Part shown: positions 25,470-33,904 of the stretch, piece by piece
How positions within the stretch are numbered: the stretch's first letter is position 1
How the letters are laid out: every line of letters begins with the position of its first letter
Program-made: the position numbers and the translations under genes
Notes under the pieces: model-generated
Databases searched by the model: none
Told to the model about the DNA's origin: nothing
Seen by the model: only the letters and a program-made list of their open reading frames with translations
From: Granulicella mallensis MP5ACTX8
GTDB lineage: Bacteria; Acidobacteriota; Terriglobia; Terriglobales; Acidobacteriaceae
Reading direction: 5' to 3'
Length of the DNA: 64,000 nucleotides
Assembly (NCBI RefSeq): GCF_000178955.2
Contig: NC_016631.1
Location: forward strand, 2,542,001-2,606,000

Positions 25470-26615
25470 TCATCCCCCTTCGGAATATTCAGGTGAAGTG
25501 AAGAGTGAAAGCACCGCTGCTTGAGCAGCGCGCTTGGCCGGGCCGACCGCTTGCGTATAAACATCGAGGGTAGTTCGCAGGGAGGAGTGCCGCATTAACT
25601 CCTGCATGACTTTGAATTCAACTCCGAGACTTCTGAGCAGAGTAGCGTAGGTACGTCGAAAGGTGTGCCATCCGATTTGCTTATGGATGCCCAGCTTTTG
25701 GGCCGCTGGCTGAATGTACTTTCGTAGAATCACCGGTCCCCAATAGGGCTTTCGGCCATTGTGCAATCGGCTTGCGAATACCCAATCGTCCTGAGTCTTG
25801 AAATTGCAATTGGGCCTCCAGGCTAACAAGGCCGCTGCGAGTCGGTGATGCAGCGGAACTGGTCTCTGAGACGACTCTGTTTTGCAGGCGCCTACGACTC
25901 CACAAACCATTGATCGAATCACGTTCAGTTCTCCATGTTCGAAATCAACGTCACGCCATTTGAGGCCAAAGATTTCACCTTGTCTCAACCCTGTTGAGGC
26001 GGCCAACAGGACCAGCGTGCGTTCGCGCAGGGGAAGGCTCTCAACCAAAAGCTTGATTTCAGAGCCTGTCAACACATCCGGCGTATGCAGCCGTTTCGCT
26101 CCTTGACGAACGAACCGGATCGGATTGTGATCGAACAATTCGTGCCGGCAAGCGTGATTAAAGAGAATCGAAAGAATACTTCGCAGCTTGGAGCGTGAGC
26201 CGCGAGCGAGATTGAGACTACGCAGCCATGCTTCCACATCCGTGGCCTTAATCTCGTCCAACTTGCGAGAACCCCATTGCGGTCGAATCCATCGACGAAT
26301 GTAGCCGCGATATGTTTTTATGGTTGCAACGCTTCTCAGGCTGATGCTGGACCGAAATTCCCATTGTTCAAAATGCTCACATAACTGATCGACTGTAATC
26401 GCGCCAACATGATCATGAGGGGATCGCGAGTTTACCTCGTAAATCAATGGCAACGTAGCATGGCGTACGGCGGCCTCGTCGGCGTATTGGTCGATAGTTC
26501 CGATAACCTGTCTGTGATAAACACGTCGACCATTCAGATCCTTGTCTGACCAGCGGAATTGCCAGACACCCGGACCATTCTTACGAGTCATTTGAATAAC
26601 GCTACCTCTTTGCAT
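25470..26615 (-). CDS. int: Tyrosine site-specific recombinase (phage/island integrase)
   Basis: A 381-residue integrase. The start at 26615 has a strong AAGGAGGTG ribosome-binding site three bases upstream, better than the ATG at 26642. N-terminal arm-binding part (RKNGPGVWQFRWSDKDLNGR), SAM-like core-binding domain (DQLCEHFEQWEFRSS...), then the catalytic domain with Arg in ASTGLRQGEIFGLKW, HTFRRTYATLL (His-x-x-Arg), RHSSLRTTLDVYTQA (second His and nucleophile Tyr). All catalytic residues are intact, so it may be active. It points toward tRNA-Glu, the classic arrangement of an island integrated at a tRNA 3' end. Confidence 0.92.
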   Translation of the reverse strand: MQRGSVIQMTRKNGPGVWQFRWSDKDLNGRRVYHRQVIGTIDQYADEAAVRHATLPLIYEVNSRSPHDHVGAITVDQLCEHFEQWEFRSSISLRSVATIKTYRGYIRRWIRPQWGSRKLDEIKATDVEAWLRSLNLARGSRSKLRSILSILFNHACRHELFDHNPIRFVRQGAKRLHTPDVLTGSEIKLLVESLPLRERTLVLLAASTGLRQGEIFGLKWRDVDFEHGELNVIRSMVCGVVGACKTESSQRPVPLHHRLAAALLAWRPNCNFKTQDDWVFASRLHNGRKPYWGPVILRKYIQPAAQKLGIHKQIGWHTFRRTYATLLRSLGVEFKVMQELMRHSSLRTTLDVYTQAVGPAKRAAQAAVLSLFTSPEYSEGG

Positions 26616-26756
26616 ATTCACCTCCTTACTGGAAACGTGCATTGTTGCGCGATTCTAGGGTCCCAGCACCTATTTTTAGATAGCTAGAACACTTCTTTTT
26701 GTCGTAACTGACCGACGCGACACTAGCGGGCAGCAGGGCGCGCAAGACCACAAGGT

Positions 26757-27000
26757 ATGCAGATGCGCGCGGTGCAGGTCAGTAGCAGAGAACCGAAAGC
26801 TGTCGATGGAACCTTCGCAATCATGGTTGGAGGCAAAGAATCTGTACTCAAGGAAGCGGAGCCGATACTGCTAGCTATGGGCTCTATCGTCACGCTCACA
26901 GGACCTATTGGCGCTGGCAAACTGGCCAAAATCAGATCATTGTGGCCTGCAATATCGTCGACATGGGGGAAGCGTTGGGCTGCCCCAAGCGGATAGGGCA
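26757..27000 (+). pseudogene. Remnant of 2-hydroxy-3-oxopropionate reductase / 3-hydroxyisobutyrate dehydrogenase
   Basis: Reads EPKAVDGTFAIMVGGKES...GPIGAGKLAK, which matches the end of the NAD-binding domain of the beta-hydroxyacid dehydrogenase family (GGxxxAxxGTLxxMVGG, then GxxGAGxxxKLxNQ). After about 26928 the similarity continues in another frame as NQIIVACNIVDMGEAL, so at least one indel is present, and both the Rossmann N-terminus and the C-terminal domain are missing. Tartronate semialdehyde reductase is a natural partner of the glycerate kinase at 30630-31940. A 61-base copy of the same region lies at 49006-49066. Confidence 0.72.
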
Positions 27001-27330
27001 TAACAAGCTCTCTTCTCCGACCTTGCGAAGCTGGATGCGTGCTCTGCTTCAAGCGGCCAGTAGGCAAAGGTGGACGCACCTGTTGCCTACACCATCGCCA
27101 CCAAACCGAAGCTGGTACAAATCAGCACAGCGTACACGACGCCGCAGGAGGGAAGTGCCATTGTGCCGCATGGCAAGTACTTCGCCATCGCGCCAGAGAA
27201 GCCAAAGGACAAGGGACAGGCGCAACAGCCTCAGTACAAGACCTGCCAATTCACGACGGAGACCATCACCCCGCCGTTCCGGTGCGGCTGATGAAGCGCG
27301 ATCTGTTGTTTGTGGCGGAGTGTGACAGCG

Positions 27331-27570
27331 ATGCTGAACGAAAACCATCTCACCGCCCTCGCCCGTTAACATGGCATCAAGCCCGCGAAAGAGAACGATA
27401 TCTTGTTGCACCATTACGTTTTCACCCTTTACGCACTCGATGTGCCTCATCGCGAAGTGAGTGGCGACTCCACTGGCGCTAACGTTCGAGCGGCACTTGA
27501 CTGCCACATCATCGCAAGAGACACGCTAACCGGGACCTACTCGTTGAATCCGCGTTTACAGAAAAGCTGA
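27331..27570 (+). pseudogene. Remnant of a YbhB/YbcL (PEBP) family protein
   Basis: The frame reads HHYVFTLYALDVP...ANVRAALDCHIIARDTLTGTYS, the conserved C-terminal third of bacterial phosphatidylethanolamine-binding-protein homologues (HxYxFxLYALD, then GHVLAxxxLxGTY). An in-frame TAA at 27367-27369 and lack of the N-terminal ligand-binding motifs show it is not functional. Confidence 0.65.
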
Positions 27571-27801
27571 GGCCTGAATATCATGGAAGAGACCTTTGCC
27601 TTCCATTCTCCAGTAGTGATACTCCATTGAATCCTTCGCGGAGAACATCCATGCAAAGGCCAGCGCGCCCATGAGCGATGCCCCGATGGGGTTTGCCGTC
27701 GGATCATGAACCTGTACCCGAACAGCCGATGCGCGCCTTCGATCGTCAGCGAAAATATGTCTGCCATCTCCAGCAACGACTGAGGCCAGCCCGTCGATGC
27801 T

Positions 27802-29187
27802 CTATCGAGTGGCTGCGAGTTGTTTGAGCTTGGTTTGAAGCTGCATGAGATCTTCTTGCGACAGATAGCGACCGTCGCTGACGACGGCCTCAATCTTGCG
27901 CGTATTGGCGATGTCCACCAGAGGGTTCGCATCCAGCAGAACGAGGTCGGCAATCCGTCCGGGCTGGACCGTTCCAAACTCATCGAGCCGGTTGAGGAAC
28001 TTGGCTGGATTGAGCGTAGCCGTCTGCAGCGCCTGGAGCGGAGTAAAGCCGGCCGCGACGAACCGCTGTAGCTCCAGATGCAGGCTGATGCCAGGAATTA
28101 CATCCACGCCCGCGGGAGTGTCCGTGCCCGCCAGAAACGGAACGTGGGCAGCATGGAGTTTGCGAACGATCTCCAATTCGTGGAGCACGAACTCTTTGCG
28201 CACCGGCAGCGGATCCACGTCGAGGGTCTTCATGATTCCTTTTTGCGCTGCGGGCCAATGCTTTTCCACCCACGAGCGAGGAGCATATGCCAAATCAGGG
28301 TCTTGGCTGTAGTCGATCGCGTCGACCAGCCATTGCCCCCGCTCCCAGAAGAGAGTCGGGCACTGCCAGACCTGCTTTTGCGCAAGAAGTTGAATGATGT
28401 TGTCTTCCAGTTTGGGGTCGTAGCTAGCGAGGAACATGCCTACCGTCTTCTTACCGGTAAGGTACTTGGTCTCATCCGGAGAACTAGCCTCAAAGATGCC
28501 GATCAGATGCTCGAAGGTGTGTTGGCCGGCGGCGATAGCTTCCGAGGCGCGGATCGCATCTGGAACGTGGCCTTCATAGATGATGCCAACCTTCCTGGCT
28601 TCGTCGGCGATGGCGAAGTATGCTTCACGGGGAACGCCGGACTGGACCTTGATGAAGTCCACGCCACGGCTGTGCAGCATATCGACCGCCTGTCGTCCAT
28701 CTGCAGGAGTGGTGATGGCAATGGCTGCCCGATAATGCGATGTTGGGCCATCCAGCATGGGGCCGGAGACGACCATGCGGGGGCCGAGCAGGTGGTGTGC
28801 GGCGATCTCGTCGCGGGCGTGAAGCACAGGATCGAGTGCGCTGCCCATGTCGCGGATGCCGGTGATGCCGTTGGCCAGGAACAGTGGCAGCACGATATCC
28901 GTTCCATCGGCAGCGGTGCTGTCGAAGTAGACGTGCGTGTGCATATCCCACAGACCGGGGATGAGATATGCGCCATGCGCGTCGATGACCTGTGCAGCCT
29001 TGGGGGTGAGCCGGCTGCTGTGCGCCACGCGGGTGATGCGATTGCCATCAATGACGACGGTTGTGTCGGATTGGATGGTGCCGCTTACCGTGTCGATGAC
29101 GTTGGCGTGGGTAATGGCAAGGGTCTGTGCCTGAGCGGCAAGTGCCCACAGTGGCAGAGAGAAGAGAAGTTTTTGTAGGGGCTGCAC
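27802..29187 (-). CDS. Secreted amidohydrolase-family metal-dependent hydrolase
   Basis: A 461-residue protein with a signal peptide (MQPLQKLLFSLPLWALAAQA). The amidohydrolase fold is clear: AHGAYLIPGLWDMHTHVYFD (HxH metal ligands), DFIKVQSG (position of the carboxylated-Lys ligand), YEGHVPDAI and HTFEHLIGIF (His ligands) and LAGTDTPAGVDV (metal-binding Asp). It resembles imidazolonepropionase-like/prolidase-like hydrolases that cleave cyclic amides or Xaa-Pro dipeptides in the periplasm; substrate is unknown. It is the last gene of the minus-strand unit glycerate kinase - MFS - amidohydrolase. The frame stays open for 82 codons past its TAG. Confidence 0.82.
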   Translation of the reverse strand: MQPLQKLLFSLPLWALAAQAQTLAITHANVIDTVSGTIQSDTTVVIDGNRITRVAHSSRLTPKAAQVIDAHGAYLIPGLWDMHTHVYFDSTAADGTDIVLPLFLANGITGIRDMGSALDPVLHARDEIAAHHLLGPRMVVSGPMLDGPTSHYRAAIAITTPADGRQAVDMLHSRGVDFIKVQSGVPREAYFAIADEARKVGIIYEGHVPDAIRASEAIAAGQHTFEHLIGIFEASSPDETKYLTGKKTVGMFLASYDPKLEDNIIQLLAQKQVWQCPTLFWERGQWLVDAIDYSQDPDLAYAPRSWVEKHWPAAQKGIMKTLDVDPLPVRKEFVLHELEIVRKLHAAHVPFLAGTDTPAGVDVIPGISLHLELQRFVAAGFTPLQALQTATLNPAKFLNRLDEFGTVQPGRIADLVLLDANPLVDIANTRKIEAVVSDGRYLSQEDLMQLQTKLKQLAATR

Positions 29188-29278
29188 GCATCCATAGTAA
29201 TGGGAGGCAATGGCATCCGGCCTGGATCAGAGGTCGTTTGCCAAAAGAAGGCAGGCAACGGCTATGCAAAAACTCGTC

Positions 29279-30625
29279 TCAGTCTTCCTTCGATGTCTCT
29301 TGAAGTTGCTCCAAGGATGAATCGCGCCTAAACACACACGTAAACATCCCGACCATCATTCCCGCTGCAGTCACCGTTAGTGCCAAGGAAAAGTGATGTG
29401 TCTTTGCCACGAAAAGCCCTATCAGATATGGACCAAGCAGTCCTCCTATGTTGCCGATAGCATTGATCGTCGCAATAACTACTGCGCGTTCGCTTCCACT
29501 CCCGGAACGCACTGAGCCCCAGAAGATAGGCATACCTGCGAGGACACCTGAGGCTGCCATCGCAAGTCCCGCCTCAGCCAAGAAGGTCGTTCTAGTGGCT
29601 GCAAGCGCAAACCCTACGCCAGCGAGCGCGAATGCTGCCGCCAAATGATATTGAGGTCTTGAGCTGCGGTTCGCATACAGACTCCACACGATAAGGGCTG
29701 TGCCACCAACCGCGAAGATCAGCGATGTCGTCCAGCCGATCTCGCGAAACGAAAGCTCAAAGTTTTGCAATATTCGCGGAATCCAGAAGCTCAACGTATA
29801 CAGACCTGACATGAGCAGGAAGTAGGTTGCAGATGGCAGCGCGGCGAGGCGGAGAGTTTGAGTCAACAGCCCGCCCGACCTTTTTCCGGTGTCTTGTCCT
29901 TGATTATCTTCACGATAGATTGCACTTAGTAAGGCGACCTTCTCGCGAGGTGCAAGCCAAAGTACATCCTCAGGCCCCGAAGCCAAAAGACGCGGGACTG
30001 CCAGTCCGAGTAGTACTGCCGGCAACCCTTCCAGAAGGAATAGCCATTGCCAACCGCGCAGACCATAAAGCCCTGCTAATTCCATCAAGCGGGTAGAGAT
30101 GGGAGCACCGATGATCGAAGCGAGTGGAATGGAGACTGTGAAGAACCCCATAACGCTTGTGCGGCGTGATCGTGGCAACCACATGGAGATGTAGAGGATG
30201 ATTCCAGGAAAGAATCCGGCTTCTGCCGCGCCGATGAGGAAACGGGCAATCGTGTATGACGTTGCACTGTGAACGAATGCCTGCATCGACGAAACGACGC
30301 CCCAAACAACCATGATTGCGCCGATCCAACGGCCTGCACCTAAGCGCGCCAACGTCAGGTTGCTGGGTACGGAGAACAATAGATAGCCCGCGAAGAAAAC
30401 CCCTGCAGCTAAGCCATAGGCGCTATCGCTAATCCCGAGATCGCGGTTCATTGTGAGCGAAGCGAAACCTACATTCACGCGGTCCAGGAATGCGATCACG
30501 TACAGGAGGACCAAGATGGGTATCACGCGCCAACCTATACGACGAAAGATAGGCTCAAGTGATCGTCCCGATGTAGCGTCCACATTCACAGTCATATCTG
30601 AGTCCAGAGAAGTCCGGCTGCGCAT
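29279..30625 (-). CDS. MFS transporter, anion:cation symporter (ACS) type
   Basis: A 448-residue protein with twelve hydrophobic segments. The first-helix sequence ILVLLYVIAFLDRVNVGFASLTMNRDLGISDSAYGLAAGVFFAGYLLFSVPSN is highly characteristic of the ACS family, which imports organic acids such as tartrate, galactarate, glucarate and phthalate. The stop of the glycerate kinase gene is only four bases upstream, so it is co-transcribed. Together they suggest uptake of a dicarboxylic or aldaric acid that is catabolised via glycerate. A second ATG at 30595 (MTVNVD) is an alternative start. Confidence 0.88.
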   Translation of the reverse strand: MRSRTSLDSDMTVNVDATSGRSLEPIFRRIGWRVIPILVLLYVIAFLDRVNVGFASLTMNRDLGISDSAYGLAAGVFFAGYLLFSVPSNLTLARLGAGRWIGAIMVVWGVVSSMQAFVHSATSYTIARFLIGAAEAGFFPGIILYISMWLPRSRRTSVMGFFTVSIPLASIIGAPISTRLMELAGLYGLRGWQWLFLLEGLPAVLLGLAVPRLLASGPEDVLWLAPREKVALLSAIYREDNQGQDTGKRSGGLLTQTLRLAALPSATYFLLMSGLYTLSFWIPRILQNFELSFREIGWTTSLIFAVGGTALIVWSLYANRSSRPQYHLAAAFALAGVGFALAATRTTFLAEAGLAMAASGVLAGMPIFWGSVRSGSGSERAVVIATINAIGNIGGLLGPYLIGLFVAKTHHFSLALTVTAAGMMVGMFTCVFRRDSSLEQLQETSKED

Positions 30626-30629
30626 CCCG

Positions 30630-31940
30630 CTAAGCCTCGACGATTAAGACGCGAATATCGCGAAGGTTATTCCCGCTGGGTCCGGTGACAATCGAGGCCC
30701 CGATCGTATCCAGCAATGGAAAGCTATCGAAATGCAGGAGATGGTTCTCTGGGTCGAGGCCAAGCTCCTGCGCCTCCATCCAGGTCTGTCCATCGATAAT
30801 TGCTCCGGCAGCTGGACTATTGCCATCGAGTCCGTCGCTGCCTGCACTGAGCACTGTAACATTCCGGCGCTGTTGGTGTAGGAGGCGAGCGCACATGAGC
30901 GCGAATTGCTGATTTCGACCTCCGATGCCCACCTGCTCGGGTAAGCGGACAGAGATCTCGCCGCCAGATATCAGACAGTGTCGGCCGCCGCTTTCTTCAA
31001 GGTCAGAGATGCGCTTTAGTAGATACCTCGCGGCTTCTTCTACGAACCAATCATCACAAGTCATATCGATGGTTACGTGAAATCCATCGGCCGCCGCGAT
31101 CTCGCTCGCTTGCTCAAGAAGGGCGTCCTCAGAAAGAAGGCACAGTACCTCCGAACGAGAAAAGCACGAATCCTCTGGCTTCACGGTGTCCGGAAGTTGA
31201 GGATCGTTGAAGAAGGACATGATATTTGGAGGCAAACGGCTAACGAGTCCTTCTCCAGTCAGAATCTGCCGGCATTCCTCGACAGTGGACGTGTCTGGCA
31301 ACGTCGGTCCCGACGCGACAACGTCCAGCAGATTTCGTGGCACATCCGAGACGATCAAGGTCACTTGTGTCGCGCGTCCCGCAGCTCTTGCCATGCGTCC
31401 GCCCTTTACCGCAGAGAAGTGTTTGCGTACGCAGTTCATCTCTGTGATTGGTAGCCCCGAGTGAAGGAGGGTCTGATAGAACGCAGACGTCTCCTTCACC
31501 GAAATCGATGACTGCAGAGGCAATTCACACATTGCAGATGCCCCTCCACTGATTAAAAAGAACACCAACGTGTGCTCCGTGGCGCTTGCAAGCAGTGCGA
31601 GGACCGCTTCGGCGGCCTCGCGTGACTCCAACGTTGGTAGTGGGTGTCCGCCAGTCATATATCTCAGCCTTGTGTCTTTTGTCTCTACGGCCTCCCCCGA
31701 TACGACGAGACCACGGACCGGCAGCCCTTCTAGGATTTGCGCGGTGGCGTATGCCATTTCCGCCGATGCTTTACCAAGCGCGACTATCAAAACGGAGTCG
31801 AAGTCTTGTAGAGAGAACGTTCTGCCCGCGACTAAGAGCTCGTTCTCAAAGCGGGTGACATTTGTCCGTATGGCCGCGCCGACGTCAATCGATTGCATTG
31901 TCCGTTGAAACAGCGCCCGTGCATATTGCCGAAGATTCAT
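30630..31940 (-). CDS. Glycerate 2-kinase (MOFRL family)
   Basis: Phosphorylates D-glycerate to 2-phosphoglycerate. The 436-residue protein has the DUF4147 and MOFRL domains in order: LIVALGKASAEMA, TGGHPLPTLES, FLISGGASAMCELP, NCVRKHFSAVKGGRMA, LIVSDVPRNLLDVVASGPTLPD, ISGGEISVRL...GGRNQQFAL, SAGSDGLDGNSPAAGA and TGPSGNNLRDIRVLIV. It leads the minus-strand catabolic unit. The matching tartronate semialdehyde reductase exists only as a remnant at 26757-27000, so the pathway may be partly lost here or supplied elsewhere. Confidence 0.92.
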   Translation of the reverse strand: MNLRQYARALFQRTMQSIDVGAAIRTNVTRFENELLVAGRTFSLQDFDSVLIVALGKASAEMAYATAQILEGLPVRGLVVSGEAVETKDTRLRYMTGGHPLPTLESREAAEAVLALLASATEHTLVFFLISGGASAMCELPLQSSISVKETSAFYQTLLHSGLPITEMNCVRKHFSAVKGGRMARAAGRATQVTLIVSDVPRNLLDVVASGPTLPDTSTVEECRQILTGEGLVSRLPPNIMSFFNDPQLPDTVKPEDSCFSRSEVLCLLSEDALLEQASEIAAADGFHVTIDMTCDDWFVEEAARYLLKRISDLEESGGRHCLISGGEISVRLPEQVGIGGRNQQFALMCARLLHQQRRNVTVLSAGSDGLDGNSPAAGAIIDGQTWMEAQELGLDPENHLLHFDSFPLLDTIGASIVTGPSGNNLRDIRVLIVEA

Positions 31941-32668
31941 AGTTCTCCGAGTTTAGGTTTTGCTGAGTTGTAATGCTGTGTTTTTTACAGTCACGGTGCA
32001 GGGATTTTACAGTGATGCCCCCCGCGCCCATAGGCGTAGGCAATGAGGAGGCCAGGATGAGAGCTCGAGTTTCGCCTCTTACCCAACGATTCAACTCGCG
32101 ACCTTCGCGACGCTTTCATCGGACCTACTTAGGCGTGACGATACAGAGAATATCGGGCTGTCGAGATCCGCACTAAGGTTTGCAGGTGCTTCGCCGTCCG
32201 GAACCCGAGAGCCAGATGCTGGTGGCCAATCCGGTACTGGAAGGTGTGAGCCGTCCCAACCAGAGTGCTGGTGCTCGATTTCGGACCCCAACTCGTCCCT
32301 CAGTCATCTTGTTACGGTTACATTCACGTTCTATATATAGATGCAAAATTGAGAAAATGAACTACTTAGCAAAATTCTTGAATGGAATTTAGGAGAAGCG
32401 GTAATCGGAAGATGATGCCACCGGGGACTACAAGCGTAATCTCGGTTCCGGAACTCGCAGAGCTGACGAGCGTAAGAGTAGCGCCGATCCGAACAGCTCG
32501 TTCTCGCATCCCTTGTAGCCCGAAGTGTCCTTCTTTGCCCAGTTCTGCTACAAGGCTGCCTTCTCGGGCAAGGGAATAGCTGCTGCGTCGACACTTTTTC
32601 CCTGTTTCAATGGCTCCAGATGAAACCGATCGATATGACCCGTTCCTGAAATAGTTTCTGCCTTCCCG
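31941..32668. other. 728-bp gene-poor interval between glycerate kinase and sigma-54 activator
   Basis: Visibly more AT-rich than the core genome. The first ~170 bases upstream of the glycerate kinase ATG should hold the catabolic operon promoter. The only interpretable coding trace is the histidine-kinase remnant at 32366-32566. No transposase or terminal repeats seen. Confidence 0.6.
32366..32566 (-). pseudogene. C-terminal remnant of a LytS/NarX-type sensor histidine kinase
   Basis: On the minus strand the frame reads GKEGHFGLQGMRERAVRIGATLTLVSSASSGTEITLVVPGG, which is the end of the HATPase domain of HisKA_3-type kinases (GHFGLxGMRERAxxxGGxLxxxSxxGxGTxxxxxxP). The N-box, G1 box and the dimerisation domain are gone; the upstream frame loses similarity. 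It sits directly downstream, same strand, of the sigma-54 activator. Confidence 0.7.
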
Positions 32669-33697
32669 TTAGGATGAGGATACTGAAGCAGGGCAAGAGA
32701 TGGCCTCGTTGGAACGAGAAACTCCGAGTTTGCGCATCTTCGCGATAAGGGTCGTACGCTTGAGACCGAGTTTTGTTGCCGCCCCCATAGGACCGCCGAT
32801 TACCCAATCCGTCTCCTTGACAGCTTGCAAAATATGATCGAATTCCATCTGGGCGAGGGTTTTGGGTGCAGACGAAATGCATTCTCCTGGCCGATCCAGG
32901 CCCTCAAGAGGTGCTCGAAGCACCAAACCAGGCGAAAGAATGACGGCTCGTTCTATGAAGTTCTGCAGTTCGCGCACATTCCCCGGCCAGTCATGCTCCA
33001 CCAGAGCTGACATCGTTTCTTCTGGAATTGTCTCTACTCGTCGCCCCATGCGACGAACATAGTTGCCAACAAATGCTCTAACCAGCATTGGAATATCTTC
33101 ACGGCGATCTCTCAATGGAGGAACGAAAATTGGGAAGACACTTAGTCGGAAAAAGAGATCGCTACGAAATTGCTTTTCCTTGACCATTTGCTTCAGATTG
33201 CGATGGGTCGCGGCCACGATGCGCACGTCCACCTTTTGAGTCAGGTTACTGCCTAGTCGTTCGAACTCCTGTTCCTGCAGGACCCGCAACAGCTTCGCCT
33301 GGAGTTCAAGAGGGATGTCGCCAATCTCATCTAGAAAGAGTGTGCCTCCGTTTGAGAGCTCGAAACGACCAAGCTTCCTGACAACCGCACCCGTGAAGGC
33401 TCCCTTTTCATAGCCAAACAGCTCACTCTCCAGGAGACCCAGAGGAATTGCGGCACAGTTGAACCTCACGTAATTTTGGTCGCTGCGTGGGCTGAGATTG
33501 TGAATTGCACGGGCGATCAATTCCTTCCCCGTCCCTGTTTCCCCCTCGATCAGGACTGTGGAGTCGGTCGAAGCTACCGTGACGACTTGATCCAAGGTCC
33601 GGCGCAGAGGAAGGCTGTTGCCTATGATGCCTTCAAAGCTGTCGCACATAACGTCGCTGTGTTGCGGAACTCGTTCTTCTGTGGTCGTCATATTCAT
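32669..33697 (-). CDS. Sigma-54-dependent transcriptional activator without sensory domain
   Basis: A 342-residue enhancer-binding protein. Residues 20-260 form the AAA+ domain: Walker A GETGTGKE (52-59), [12 protein letters not shown] with the GAFTGA sigma-54 contact loop (99-104), Walker [12 protein letters not shown], arginine-finger region and [11 protein letters not shown]. Residues about 295-330 form a Fis-type helix-turn-helix ([19 protein letters not shown]). The N-terminus has only ~20 residues before the AAA+ core, with no receiver, GAF or PAS domain, so it may be constitutively active or controlled by a separate partner. ATG at 33697 fits better than the far-upstream alternative. 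Confidence 0.9.
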   Translation of the reverse strand: MNMTTTEERVPQHSDVMCDSFEGIIGNSLPLRRTLDQVVTVASTDSTVLIEGETGTGKELIARAIHNLSPRSDQNYVRFNCAAIPLGLLESELFGYEKGAFTGAVVRKLGRFELSNGGTLFLDEIGDIPLELQAKLLRVLQEQEFERLGSNLTQKVDVRIVAATHRNLKQMVKEKQFRSDLFFRLSVFPIFVPPLRDRREDIPMLVRAFVGNYVRRMGRRVETIPEETMSALVEHDWPGNVRELQNFIERAVILSPGLVLRAPLEGLDRPGECISSAPKTLAQMEFDHILQAVKETDWVIGGPMGAATKLGLKRTTLIAKMRKLGVSRSNEAISCPASVSSS

Positions 33698-33904
33698 CTC
33701 ACATTTACGGTCTGACTGCCTCCAGTTTCTCCGGCGAGAGGTGCCGCGTAAATGCAACAGCGATCAATTGCCAGTCAAACCGCACTCTAAATCTCACATT
33801 CTGCGGGGCAGGAGTTCGTTTCCGGTAAACTGGGTTACGTCCAGACACAATTTGAGCATTACTGGCGGATCAATAGAACATTGGTGGCTGACTTTCAAAA
33901 TTCT

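Larger units (their letters stand above)
26643..27801. other. Gene-decay zone between integrase and amidohydrolase
   Basis: No intact gene fits here. Four broken coding remnants can be read: a hydroxyacid dehydrogenase piece (26757-27000, +), an unrecognised 3' piece (27070-27291, +, containing YTIATKPKLVQISTAY), a PEBP-family piece (27331-27570, +), and an open stretch in frame with the amidohydrolase stop (27556-27801, -). Unrelated remnants packed together are typical of the integrase end of an ageing island. Confidence 0.7.

Noticed and set aside
26643-27801. Insertion sequence in the decay zone
   Set aside because: No transposase motif (DDE or HUH), no terminal inverted repeats and no target duplication were seen.
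32091-32291. Minus-strand 66-codon open frame upstream of the glycerate kinase
   Set aside because: No domain or composition supporting a gene; lies in the interval expected to hold promoters.
33730-33780. Possible sigma-54 promoter (GGTGCC...TGCAAC) between the sigma-54 activator and the winged-helix receptor
   Set aside because: The elements are in the wrong order and orientation for a -24/-12 (GG-N10-GC) promoter on either strand.
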